Source of the DNA: Melioribacteraceae bacterium
GTDB taxonomy: Bacteria > Bacteroidota > Ignavibacteria > Ignavibacteriales > Melioribacteraceae
Assembly (NCBI GenBank): GCA_027030245.1
Contig: JALVFE010000016.1
Span: 583,078-647,077, forward strand
Direction: 5' to 3'
DNA: 64,000 nucleotides
The notes under the pieces were generated by a model. The model made no database searches. It saw only the letters and a list, made by a program, of their open reading frames with translations, and was not told the DNA's origin. Both the position numbers and the translations under genes were made by a program. Below are positions 8,694 through 17,105 of this stretch, piece by piece. Position 1 is the stretch's first letter; every line of letters starts with the position of its first letter.

Positions 8694-10595
8694 TCAAACT
8701 CCATCGGCTATTGCACGCCGAATCGCCGGAACTATTTCCCTTGCAATCTCGTCTTTATCTTGATAAGATGTTTGAATAATGATATTTTCTATCACTACAT
8801 TTCTGTTTTGATTATAATTATTAACTGTGTTATTACTTGCCTGACCATGCGGAACCGGCGGAGAACTAACACCGGAACCACGAGCACCCGGACGCATAGA
8901 TTCAATTTGTCTAATTTGAGCTAAACCGAAAGCAGTTGCAGCAGCAGCGGCCGCAACAGCCAAACCGGGACCGACAACCGGAATACCAACTAAACTCTTA
9001 TACGCTTCTACCGCAGCTTGATAAGTAGCAATTGCCGTCTGTGCAATTGCGAAGGCTTTATAAAGTTCAAATGCAGTTTTATTTTTTTCTTCACTGCTTT
9101 CGTAAAATAATTGCGCTGCGTTAGCCATATCGGAAAACATATTTACCGTTCCTTGCTGTCTCAAAGCCAAATTAGCCAATTCAAAAGCTGTAACAGAAGC
9201 AATTTGTTCCTTCTGCATATCGTAAAAACTTGTATCAATATTCAACGGTTTTAATGTTACCGGAATTTCCATAACATTAAAATCCGGTAATTCATAGTCA
9301 AACGATTCAAAATTACTTAAAGCATTCCGCATCGATAAAGCCCAATCCCCGATCAAATCTCTTTGACCAAACTTCGAATAAAGAGATTCAACGCGTTTAT
9401 CTATTTGATAAAATTGAAATGCAATCTGACTTAAATTATTTTTCGCAATTTCGTTTTCCAATTGTGTTTTAATTGCGGTCCATTGCCTTTCTAACCTTTC
9501 AGCCTCAAACCTTGCCCTTTTTTCCGCAATCGTAAAATCATTCATCATTGCTTTTGAATTATCATCGATTATTTTAATCTTTTTGATTTTACCCGTAGAA
9601 TCAACTACCAACCTAACATTGTCGTTTAATTCCCCAAGCTCTTTGTTTGTTGCTCTAATTGATTCTTTAGGAATTTTCATATCAAAACCTTCCATTAAGA
9701 ATGCGTTTATATTTTCCAAAGTTGGATTATTCAACAGATAAATAAGAACACGCAATTCTTTTATTGTGCCTCTAACAAATTCAGCTACCGCACCTTTGTT
9801 TTCTAACAGCCAATCGGTAAAATCGTTTAATATCGGAAGCATTTCCACCGTTATTGTATTTACCAAACCGCTTAATGCACTTTCAAGCCTCAATGTGTCA
9901 TCCTTAAACTCCGCGGCCGATTTTGCTGTATTTGTTGAAACTTCCAACCCTAATTCCCTTGCTTCTTGCTGCATTTTATTCAATGCCTCTGAACCACCGT
10001 TTAACATTGGAATAAGATCAGCACCGGCACGTCCAAATATTTTTAGCGCCAAGGCTGTTTTTTTCGTTCCATCTTCCATTAATCCGAATTTATCGGCAAC
10101 CTCTTTCAAAATAGTTTCCGCATCTTTTAATTTACCGTTAGCCCCAATCACATCGATTCCAAGTTGTTCAAATGCTATTTTGCCTTCACCTATTCCACGC
10201 GAAGCATCATCCATATTACGCGAAAGCCTTTGAATAGCTTTTTCGAACACCGCAATGTCGGTTCCGCTCAATTGTGCTGCATAACTCAATGTGCTTAATG
10301 CTTCAACAGATACACCGACTCTTTGGCTCATTTTCTCAAGATGTTCGGCGGTATCTATAGAGTTTTTAACCATAATACCAAAACCGGCAACCATACCGGA
10401 AACTGCAGCACCCATAGCAACCGGCAAATTGCTTAATACCCCGCCAATACTGCCTATGGTGCCGGAAATCCCTTTGCCGAAACCTTTAATTTGCCTTTCG
10501 GCTGATCCCATTTTCCGCGCTACACCGTCAATCGCTGCCAACGCGCTTTTGTTTTCGCCGGTAATTATTAATTTTGATTTGTTTACTTTAGGCAT
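8694..10595 (-). CDS. Phage tail tape-measure-like protein
   Basis: A 633-residue protein with the layout of tail tape-measure proteins, which set tail length and enter the host envelope during DNA ejection. Features: an N-terminal helical head (NKSALAAIDGVARKMGSAE), Gly/Ala-rich hydrophobic stretches around 43-77 and 540-567, the region LEKMSQRVGVSVEALSTL typical of the family, long helices with FGRAGADLIPML, and a low-complexity Asn-rich tail (NNTVNNYNQNRN). It lies 34 bases after the DUF3987 gene and is co-directional with it. No other tail or head gene is nearby, which is unusual. By the family rule of about 1.5 angstrom per residue it would specify a tail near 95 nm. Confidence 0.82.
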   Translation of the reverse strand: MPKVNKSKLIITGENKSALAAIDGVARKMGSAERQIKGFGKGISGTIGSIGGVLSNLPVAMGAAVSGMVAGFGIMVKNSIDTAEHLEKMSQRVGVSVEALSTLSYAAQLSGTDIAVFEKAIQRLSRNMDDASRGIGEGKIAFEQLGIDVIGANGKLKDAETILKEVADKFGLMEDGTKKTALALKIFGRAGADLIPMLNGGSEALNKMQQEARELGLEVSTNTAKSAAEFKDDTLRLESALSGLVNTITVEMLPILNDFTDWLLENKGAVAEFVRGTIKELRVLIYLLNNPTLENINAFLMEGFDMKIPKESIRATNKELGELNDNVRLVVDSTGKIKKIKIIDDNSKAMMNDFTIAEKRARFEAERLERQWTAIKTQLENEIAKNNLSQIAFQFYQIDKRVESLYSKFGQRDLIGDWALSMRNALSNFESFDYELPDFNVMEIPVTLKPLNIDTSFYDMQKEQIASVTAFELANLALRQQGTVNMFSDMANAAQLFYESSEEKNKTAFELYKAFAIAQTAIATYQAAVEAYKSLVGIPVVGPGLAVAAAAAATAFGLAQIRQIESMRPGARGSGVSSPPVPHGQASNNTVNNYNQNRNVVIENIIIQTSYQDKDEIAREIVPAIRRAIADGV

Positions 10596-10629
10596 GACTT
10601 CCCCTTAAATTTAGTATGAAAATTTCAAT

Positions 10630-11976
10630 TTATTTAATAAGCAAATAAAACCTCGTGCTCTTACCGCCTTCAACCCTTTCTTTTATTTCTTGAATTTTTT
10701 CTTTTTCAATCAAATTGCCTAAAATTTCATCCAATTCTTTAGCCTTGTAAGGCACTGAATTAAGTAAATTCGTTCGCGATATTTTACCGCCTTTTAATTT
10801 GAGCTTGCGTAATATATTTTCTTCCTTCCGGGCAAATTCGTCTTTTGTCAATTCATTATTTAATAATTGTTCAACCGTCAACTTATAATAATTTGTGATA
10901 TGAATAGCATCTTGCATATCCGAAAGAGTTACAATACTTCTACCTTCCGTAAGCGCAATAATGCCGGCAAACTTCAAACAATAGATTAAAAGCCTTGCTT
11001 TGAAGCTTAATTCGTTATCATTTTCGGAATTCAATAATTCCTTAAAACTTTGAATATCATAATTTATGTGTAATTCAGATGCTTCTTCTGTTATTTCTAA
11101 CTCTGTTTCATTTAAATCGATTAAGTGTTCATAAACTGAACGAATATCAAAATAAAATTCCGATCTTTTAGTCAACGATTTTAATTTTAAAAGCGGTATG
11201 AATTCTTTATCCGGCACGTTACGAATAGCATACAAAAACCGGGCAAAAAAACCAGACCTAAGATCAACATCAGTAGAATTTTCCCTTACCCAATCGATTG
11301 TAGAAGCGCCCAAAATGCTAATAAAAGGACGCACCAAAATAGTGTTTTCCCTTGTGGTCCGGCTTATCTCGTAAGACAGTGGATTATCATAAAGATTGGT
11401 TAAAAACTGTTTCGCATCGCCGGAATATCCTCTATTCAGTTGTTGCAGAAAGGAACCAAACTCCGAATGGAGAAGCAATCCCCGTTTAGATTCGGATAAT
11501 ATTTGCGCAAGGCTTTCCACCGTGGAATCCGAAGGAAATAAAAAGTAGGATCTTTTAGGTTTCACCGCCTTTTTCTTTTCCTCTTTGCTCATGTTTTCGT
11601 ATTCTTCCAAGGCACGCAAATAGCGGTTATAGTTTTTTGTATGTATCCTTTGCAAATCTTCCGTTACAAGATTTAACGCCGTCGTTTTGCGCATAATTGT
11701 TGATCTTCCGATCAAAACCGCCCAAATATTCAAATAAACCTTCATTGAGCTTGTAATTGGAAAATAAACACTTTTCCCAATTGCGCCGGAAAGTGCAGCC
11801 AACGTTCCGGTTAACAAATACTCGACCGGTGAAATAGAAATCGAATCGTAATATTGAACCATGCGTTTAAAATTTGACGCATTCAGCTTGGTGATATCAA
11901 ACCTAATTTCGCCATCCTTCGCAGTCCCAAGTTCTCGAATTTCAACATCACTATTTTTTAACAAAACATCACTCAT
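10630..11976 (-). CDS. DUF3987-family primase-associated ATPase-like protein
   Basis: A 448-residue protein of the DUF3987/YfjI type, found next to primases in prophages and satellites and thought to act as a helicase-like replication factor. The P-loop region near 89-100 reads GRSTIMRKTTAL, the family's variant of Walker A; the acidic LLHSEFGSFL near 168 corresponds to Walker B. SILGASTIDW and SGFFARFLYAI are further family blocks. The C-terminal 80 residues look like a winged helix (ISRTNLLNSVPYKAKELDEI). It overlaps the primase gene by 8 bases, which implies translational coupling. Confidence 0.8.
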   Translation of the reverse strand: MSDVLLKNSDVEIRELGTAKDGEIRFDITKLNASNFKRMVQYYDSISISPVEYLLTGTLAALSGAIGKSVYFPITSSMKVYLNIWAVLIGRSTIMRKTTALNLVTEDLQRIHTKNYNRYLRALEEYENMSKEEKKKAVKPKRSYFLFPSDSTVESLAQILSESKRGLLLHSEFGSFLQQLNRGYSGDAKQFLTNLYDNPLSYEISRTTRENTILVRPFISILGASTIDWVRENSTDVDLRSGFFARFLYAIRNVPDKEFIPLLKLKSLTKRSEFYFDIRSVYEHLIDLNETELEITEEASELHINYDIQSFKELLNSENDNELSFKARLLIYCLKFAGIIALTEGRSIVTLSDMQDAIHITNYYKLTVEQLLNNELTKDEFARKEENILRKLKLKGGKISRTNLLNSVPYKAKELDEILGNLIEKEKIQEIKERVEGGKSTRFYLLIK

Positions 11977-13120
11977 TTAACAACTCCGTAACATCTTTGT
12001 GAGACTTCAACTTTAATACTTTCACCGGTTTATCGAATAGCTCTGAAATTTCAATCACAGCCTTTTCTCCAGCTGCATCATTATCAAAAGCCAAATGAAC
12101 ATTGTAGTGCTGCAACAAATTGACTTGATCTTTAGGAAAATTTGTTACACCCGGAATACCGATTGCATTATAATTGCTTTGAATAACCACCATGCAATCA
12201 AATTCGCCTTCGGTGATAATCAATAAAGCAAACGGAACTAACCGGTTCAAAACATCCAGATTAAAAAAACGTTTAGGTGATAAAGTTTGGCTCCAGTTAT
12301 TCAGCCCGATGTATTTGCCGAAATTTTCCGGCTCGAAATTCCCCTTATAAAAATACCTTCCGCGCAAATAAACTACTCGCTCGTTTTCAATGTAGGGAAT
12401 AATCAATCGATGTTTGGTGAAAAGGAAATATTTATTTTTAAATAATCCAGCTATCAGCACCTCATCCTTCGGAAAAGTATCGCGTAAAAATTCAATATTT
12501 TCTTTAACGCTGTTAATAGAGAAAAGCTTAAATTTGTTAATGGTTTCATCCGTCAAGCCCCGTTTCGGTCCGGTTAAATATCTATGAATATCCTCATTAA
12601 TTCCTTTGCTTATATTAAATTTATATAAAGATTCAAATATTTTAATTTGTGTTAATTTTCTTTGGTGTAAAATATAACTGTATGCAATATTTTTAGCTGT
12701 CTCAACCTTAATCGTTGTATCTTCAAGAATTATGCCTACGCGTTCTTCAAAAATTTCTTTTTCACTTTTTAATAGGCTGTATTTCGGTTTAAAAGTTTTT
12801 CTAATTCGCGCTAACGACTTCGGTTTATTCGGGATAGATTCTTTAAGTCCAACAGCAGAAATATTTAAGCGTTCCGCTAATTCTTTTACTGCGGTTTTCG
12901 TATTAATTCTGTAAAAATCTTGATAAAATGTAATAACATCACCGCCCTTGCCGGTTGCGAAACAGTGGTAAGAGTTTGTAGCCGGATAAATTTTTAAAGA
13001 CGGTGTTTTCTCATCTTTATAAATGCTGAATATAAAACCGGAACCGTTCGGTTGTAAATTCAACCAGCTAAGAAGCTCCAGAATTGAAAGTTTATTTTTT
13101 ATTTCGGAAATTAAATCCAT
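11969..13120 (-). CDS. DnaG-like primase with degenerate zinc-binding domain and TOPRIM domain
   Basis: A 383-residue primase-like protein of the element. The N-terminal block has the CHC2 zinc-finger fold sequence (DEKTPSLKIYP, SYHCFATGKGGDVITFYQ), but the usual first Cys/His pair is replaced (FIFSIYKDEKTPS) and only one Cys remains, so zinc binding is probably lost. The TOPRIM domain is intact: ITEGEFDCM (~305) and AFDNDAAGEKA (~341). It overlaps the DUF3987 gene by 8 bases, and its start is shared with the stop of the preceding small gene (base 13120). It probably primes element replication; TOPRIM acidic residues are present. Confidence 0.83.
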   Translation of the reverse strand: MDLISEIKNKLSILELLSWLNLQPNGSGFIFSIYKDEKTPSLKIYPATNSYHCFATGKGGDVITFYQDFYRINTKTAVKELAERLNISAVGLKESIPNKPKSLARIRKTFKPKYSLLKSEKEIFEERVGIILEDTTIKVETAKNIAYSYILHQRKLTQIKIFESLYKFNISKGINEDIHRYLTGPKRGLTDETINKFKLFSINSVKENIEFLRDTFPKDEVLIAGLFKNKYFLFTKHRLIIPYIENERVVYLRGRYFYKGNFEPENFGKYIGLNNWSQTLSPKRFFNLDVLNRLVPFALLIITEGEFDCMVVIQSNYNAIGIPGVTNFPKDQVNLLQHYNVHLAFDNDAAGEKAVIEISELFDKPVKVLKLKSHKDVTELLNE

Positions 13121-13329
13121 TAATAAAACCCTTCAAATATCATTTCCACCCTACCACATTTTGAACATGTAGCATTCGGCTGCTTTTTCAAGCCCCTAAC
13201 TTCGTTTATTTCTATAGTTTCATCTGCTTTTACAAAACGTCCACATTTCGAGCAAACCGGTATAAAATAGGCAGCTCCGTATTCTTCAAATCTGTAAACA
13301 ACCCTTCGAACATTTTCATATTCATACAT
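13120..13329 (-). CDS. Small zinc-ribbon protein
   Basis: 69 residues with two CxxC pairs (CSKCGR near 26 and CSKCGR near 55), a classical zinc-ribbon spacing. It overlaps its upstream neighbour by 8 bases and touches the primase start, so it is part of the same polycistronic block. It may supply the zinc element that the neighbouring primase lacks; this is speculation from gene order. Confidence 0.7.
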   Translation of the reverse strand: MYEYENVRRVVYRFEEYGAAYFIPVCSKCGRFVKADETIEINEVRGLKKQPNATCSKCGRVEMIFEGFY

Positions 13330-13609
13330 TGCGCATTAACCCTTTCGCATCGGCTAATAACCGGATAACAAGGAACAATCGCTTAGTATTGATCCATGGC
13401 CTATTAGCTAATCGATAAATCGTTTTAATTATATCAGCTTTTGTTTCTATATCTGCCAACCATATTTCGTATGGTATATTTGAAAAATTCAAGATCATCT
13501 TGTTATCCTTAAAAACGATCTTATTAAAGTCATTGTAGAATTCCGCAAATTCTTTAAAAAATTTCTCAATAGCCCCGCGATCTATGTATAATGTTTTTCT
13601 TTCCTTCAT
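13322..13609 (-). CDS. Unknown small protein of the replication block
   Basis: 95 residues, no recognised domain, predicted mixed alpha/beta, many aromatic residues (FFKEFAEFYNDF). It follows the recombinase stop by 2 bases and overlaps the zinc-ribbon gene by 8 bases, so it is a genuine member of the operon. Function unknown. Confidence 0.65.
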   Translation of the reverse strand: MKERKTLYIDRGAIEKFFKEFAEFYNDFNKIVFKDNKMILNFSNIPYEIWLADIETKADIIKTIYRLANRPWINTKRLFLVIRLLADAKGLMRNV

Positions 13610-13611
13610 TT

Positions 13612-14601
13612 CTACCCTTCGTTTTGTTTTACATCAAAAACCGGATTATCTAATTTAGAAACAGCATCCCTTAAAGCTTCAATATTTAAAAATGCATAAT
13701 ACCTTTGTGTAGTGCTCGGATTGCTGTGTCCGAGAATTTGTTGAACTTGAAATAATGAAACACCTTTTCGCACCAATTCCGAACCGAACGAAATTCGCAA
13801 ACTGTGAAAATGGAGTTGTTCATTTAATCCGGCTTTTCTACAAGCTCTTTTAAAAGATTTAGAAACGTAATCACTGCTAAACTGCATTCCATCATCTTTG
13901 CAGAAAACAAAATTATTTCCATCTACCGAATAAACTTTCGGAATATATTTTCGTAAAATTCGTTTTGCTTTTTCGCTCAACGGAACAATCCTTACCTTTT
14001 TAACCTTTGTCATAAAATTCGAAGAGCCTATTGTTATTGAGCTTTCTGTTAAATCGACGTAATTCCATTTTAAGTTGACTACTTCGCCTAATCGGAGACC
14101 AGTTAACGAAACGAAAACCACAATATCAAAAATTTTAGGTCGCAAAAATTTTTTAAGTGAATTTATTTCTTCCCGGGAAATTATTGCCGGTTTATTTTTC
14201 TGTTTTTTGGGCGGTTTTAAAATATTAAAATAATTAATTTTTAAATATTTAAGTTCAATGGCTCGATTAAGCGACGCCCGAATGGTACGCCAATAAACCA
14301 AGTTTTCAACTTTTGAAAATAGGAAGGAACGGAACTCCGCAACCATTTCTTTGTCAATCTCATGTAAATAAATGTCCCCGAAAAACTCGGAGAAATATTT
14401 GAAACTTGTTCGAATACTTCGCAATGACGAAGGCGAAAGATTAGATTTATTTAATTTAATATCTTTTTCTATCCATTTTGATATTTTAATTTGTTTTATA
14501 TTTGCCGGACTCTGAACGTTTAGATTTGCAGCTATTTCATTTAGCAGTGCAATTGCTTCCGGCGTTAATCTTGATAATATTTCAGAATTCTTATTCATCA
14601 A
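13612..14601 (-). CDS. Tyrosine recombinase, internal copy
   Basis: A 329-residue site-specific recombinase with an N-terminal SAM-like core-binding domain (SSLRSIRTSFKYFSEFFG) and a catalytic domain: Arg in TGLRLGEVVNL, Lys in MTKVKKVRIVPL, HSLRISF (His-x-x-Arg), GHSN and the nucleophile Tyr in TTQRYYAF. The residue after HxxR is Ile, where His is common. It is homologous to the terminal integrase at 17106. It overlaps the previous gene by 11 bases and sits inside the replication operon, so it may act in resolution or excision, or be a leftover of a second element. Confidence 0.9.
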   Translation of the reverse strand: MMNKNSEILSRLTPEAIALLNEIAANLNVQSPANIKQIKISKWIEKDIKLNKSNLSPSSLRSIRTSFKYFSEFFGDIYLHEIDKEMVAEFRSFLFSKVENLVYWRTIRASLNRAIELKYLKINYFNILKPPKKQKNKPAIISREEINSLKKFLRPKIFDIVVFVSLTGLRLGEVVNLKWNYVDLTESSITIGSSNFMTKVKKVRIVPLSEKAKRILRKYIPKVYSVDGNNFVFCKDDGMQFSSDYVSKSFKRACRKAGLNEQLHFHSLRISFGSELVRKGVSLFQVQQILGHSNPSTTQRYYAFLNIEALRDAVSKLDNPVFDVKQNEG

Positions 14602-14911
14602 TTTCCGGTAAACCTATATTAGTCAAATCCAGATCGATGTTTGGGAAATCGCTGATATCATCTCCAATAGCCCCTATTTCCCATCCCAAAATATTTTTTG
14701 TATTCTCACCATTCAGAAACGCCTCAAAATCTCTGAATAAGTCATCTGCCCTTTCAATCATAGTTAATAATTCCAATTGCAACTCTCTTAAAACCGTTTT
14801 AAATATCCGTTCTTCTTTAGATTCCTTACCGGTTAGTCGCACTACAGCCGGTAACTGATCGGCAGCACTGTCAAAACCTTCTTTCACTTTTTTTAGTTCT
14901 TCGAGTGTCAT
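14591..14911 (-). CDS. Unknown protein behind an attenuator-like leader
   Basis: 106 residues, acidic, helical N-terminal half (TLEELKKVKEGFDSAADQL) and an Asp/Ile-rich tail. No known domain. It is the first gene of the tightly packed block that reaches the tape-measure gene. Its leader (14920-15026) contains a terminator-type hairpin just before the start codon, so it and the whole block may be controlled by attenuation. Start ATG at 14911 has GGG 8 bases upstream. Confidence 0.65.
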   Translation of the reverse strand: MTLEELKKVKEGFDSAADQLPAVVRLTGKESKEERIFKTVLRELQLELLTMIERADDLFRDFEAFLNGENTKNILGWEIGAIGDDISDFPNIDLDLTNIGLPEIDE

Positions 14912-14930
14912 TTTAATTTTCCCTTAAATA

Positions 14931-15026
14931 AAAAAAGCCGGTTGCGATTTGAGAGAGACGATCAAGAACTCTACAAACTGCAACCAGCTTTTGCCCGTGT
15001 AAATTTGATTGTTTGATCGTCTTTTT
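14931..15026 (-). promoter_or_regulatory. Attenuator-like leader with two interleaved stems
   Basis: Read on the minus strand: arm a (AGACGATCAA, 15022-15013), arm b (AGCTGGTTGC, 14988-14980 region), arm a' (TTGATCGTCT, 14965-14956), then arm b' (GCAACCGGCT, 14945-14936) followed by a T-run. The pairing b/b' is a terminator; a/a' is an equally long alternative that is interleaved with it, so both cannot form as simple hairpins. The first gene of the replication block starts about 20 bases later. The sequence shows the stems; the switching is inferred. Confidence 0.6.
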
Positions 15027-15230
15027 CAAAAAATCAAAAAACAGCAGTTAATTCGTTAACTTCTACAATCAAAATATAAGGCAAGGTTTTTGATATAAAA
15101 ATTGCAAAAAGTTGGTAAAAAGTTGGTAGGATTTGATAAGAGTTAACTTATAGTAAAATCAAATTTTAAATAATGATTTAATTCAAATTTCTTTACGCGA
15201 TTATCAAATAGATAAACACGTTTAATGCTT

Positions 15231-16211
15231 CTATTCAGAATTTACATCCATGCATGGAATAACTACGCGTTCAACTTCATCTTTTGCCTTTATACTAAGA
15301 GTAGTAAATGACTTATAAATCTTTTCATATTCTTTAGGTGCATCTTTAAAAACGCTTTCATTTAATAAGGCAATCTTTTTTTTGAAAAAATCCATTCTAT
15401 TATATACCAGACCTTCGTCCATCTTGTTGTTTTTAATACTTTCAAATTCTTTATTATATACTCTCTCACGAAAAGCCTCTAAAATTATACCTAAGCGTTT
15501 TTGTGTAATTCTTTTTTTCCCTCTACCTCTCTTTTCTACGTATTCTTTTTTCACTTTTTCTATTAAACACTTATCTAATTCTTCCTCTGAAATATTATTT
15601 TCACTTTTATCTTTAATCTCAGTATTTTTTCTTTCAATTACATTCGAATTTTCACTTAAACCTCTTAATATATTAGCCTTTTGCAGCTCGAAATATTTTT
15701 CATCTTCAAACTTTTGTTTATTAATTTCTATTAACCTACCAATTTCATTTAAATCCATATTAACCAAATAAGATAGTCTCTCATAATCATCAATAAATTT
15801 ATCGCGAAGCTTTTCCTTCTTTTTGATTATTCCCGAAATCTCTTTTTCCTTATCTTCGTTTTCTTGCATGCGTTTTTCCCATAATTCTCTTTCTTCTTTC
15901 CATTTTTTCAATAAAGCATTATCACATCTTCCGTATTTATCAAATATTTCCAATTTTATACCTTCAGAATTATAATAAGCTGGTAAATATTTTTTATTTC
16001 TTGCACTCGGATATTTTCCGCGGTTAGTTACACCGGTTTTTACCCAATTAGTATAATTGTATAAAGGATTATTATCAGCTTTATTCACTTTACGCGGTTC
16101 TTTATCACGCAATTCATTTCGTTCTTTTACAATTAGCATCCTTTTCTCTCTAAGTTCAGCTAATTCTTCATCGATTTTACCAATTGCTTTTTCTAAATCT
16201 CTAACATTCAT
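15231..16211 (-). CDS. Unknown coiled-coil protein of the element
   Basis: 326 residues, strongly charged. Residues 1-50 (DLEKAIGKIDEELAELREKR) and 110-150 (KEKEISGIIKKKEKLRDKF) read as coiled coils; a basic patch KKEYVEKRGRGKKRITQKRLG lies near 225. No enzyme motif. The start is preceded by the 15-base word also found in the attenuator leader (minus-strand AAAAAGACGATCAAA) and by a branched hairpin (16234-16307). It may be a structural or regulatory element protein; no assignment is possible. Confidence 0.65.
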   Translation of the reverse strand: MNVRDLEKAIGKIDEELAELREKRMLIVKERNELRDKEPRKVNKADNNPLYNYTNWVKTGVTNRGKYPSARNKKYLPAYYNSEGIKLEIFDKYGRCDNALLKKWKEERELWEKRMQENEDKEKEISGIIKKKEKLRDKFIDDYERLSYLVNMDLNEIGRLIEINKQKFEDEKYFELQKANILRGLSENSNVIERKNTEIKDKSENNISEEELDKCLIEKVKKEYVEKRGRGKKRITQKRLGIILEAFRERVYNKEFESIKNNKMDEGLVYNRMDFFKKKIALLNESVFKDAPKEYEKIYKSFTTLSIKAKDEVERVVIPCMDVNSE

Positions 16212-16233
16212 TTGATCGTCTTTTTAATAAAAA

Positions 16234-16307
16234 AGTCCTTTCAGAATGCTACCAAACTCGTGTCCGAACGAGCATCCGGTTAATTACCGGAACATTCCAA
16301 AAGGACT
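16234..16307. promoter_or_regulatory. Branched stem-loop structure upstream of the coiled-coil gene
   Basis: Outer stem AGTCCTTT/AAAGGACT, second stem GAATG/CATTC, and two separate inner hairpins CTCGT-6 nt-ACGAG and CCGGT-5 nt-ACCGG. All four pairings are exact. On the minus strand this would lie in the leader of the coiled-coil gene, ending about 23 bases before its ATG. It could be a leader RNA, a small RNA, or a DNA site for replication or packaging. Confidence 0.5.
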
Positions 16308-16465
16308 AAAACTTATTCTATCGTTTTCGGACAATCTATTTGGTATTTATCTTTTTTTTAAAAAATTATTAAAATTCCGTTAAAATTCAAAGTATAATTT
16401 TTTCAAATTATTTACTTTTCATCTATTAAATTAATTTGATGAAAATATTTATTACTTACAAAATT

Positions 16466-16912
16466 CTACTTACTTAAAGATTCCAAATATTTCAGCTGTT
16501 TTTGAATCTCTTTCCTACTCGATTCCGCTAATTGTATAATTAATTCAAATAAATTTTCCGCGTTCATCAGCTCCAATTCTTCTTTTTCCGTAAGTTTATC
16601 AAACACATTCAACTCCATTTCATTACCCAAAATATTTAGCAAGGTTAAAATTTTATTAATATTATGTGCCAAATCCTTTCCGTTTCCTTTTTCAAGCGGT
16701 TTAATTTTGTTTATTTTAAAAATATTTTGCGAAACCGAAAAATTTTCTTTCAAATCTTTTCGTTTTTTGTAAAAATTTTCCGTTAACTTAACTTCGAACT
16801 CATCTTCACTCAACATCATTTCAATAGGAAAACCCTTTTTGTTTAATACTTCTGCAGCATATCTTTTTTCAAATAATTTTTTATTATTGTTTTTTATTGA
16901 TATAGTTTCCAT
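16466..16912 (-). CDS. Unknown small protein of the element
   Basis: 148 residues, Lys/Glu-rich and helical, with a C-terminal stretch (ELIIQLAESSRKEIQKQLKYL) that reads as an amphipathic helix. No recognised domain. It lies between the repeat cluster at the right end and the branched structure. It starts with an upstream AGGAGT-like site on the minus strand, which supports it as a real gene. Confidence 0.55.
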   Translation of the reverse strand: METISIKNNNKKLFEKRYAAEVLNKKGFPIEMMLSEDEFEVKLTENFYKKRKDLKENFSVSQNIFKINKIKPLEKGNGKDLAHNINKILTLLNILGNEMELNVFDKLTEKEELELMNAENLFELIIQLAESSRKEIQKQLKYLESLSK

Positions 16913-16967
16913 CTTTAACTCCTTTATGTGTTTTAATGAATTAAAATAATTTTTTATTTACTGAATT

Positions 16968-17078
16968 TTCTTAATTAAGATAAAAATAAGATAGCCGTTT
17001 TCTTAATCAGAACAATGTAAATCTTTTGATTTTAACTCGTTTTCGCATATTTTTGCTCCGTAAAATGAATATTAAGAA
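16968..17078. repeat. Cluster of ATTAAGAA repeats, right end
   Basis: TTCTTAAT at 16968 and 17000, ATTAAGAA at 17071, plus a 7-base match at 16974. These are the same words as in the left cluster at 7254-7605. They lie just downstream of the terminal integrase gene, about 1.2 kb from attR. Confidence 0.45.
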
Positions 17079-17105
17079 AATAAGATAAATAAGTGAGTCC
17101 TTTTC

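Noticed and set aside
9766..10608. Open frames on the + strand across the tape-measure gene
   Set aside because: They are shadows of the minus-strand gene; no start signal and no conserved motif.
15382..15771. 129-codon + strand frame over the coiled-coil gene
   Set aside because: Ser/Leu-rich composition results from complementing Lys/Glu codons; the minus-strand frame is longer and fits the operon.
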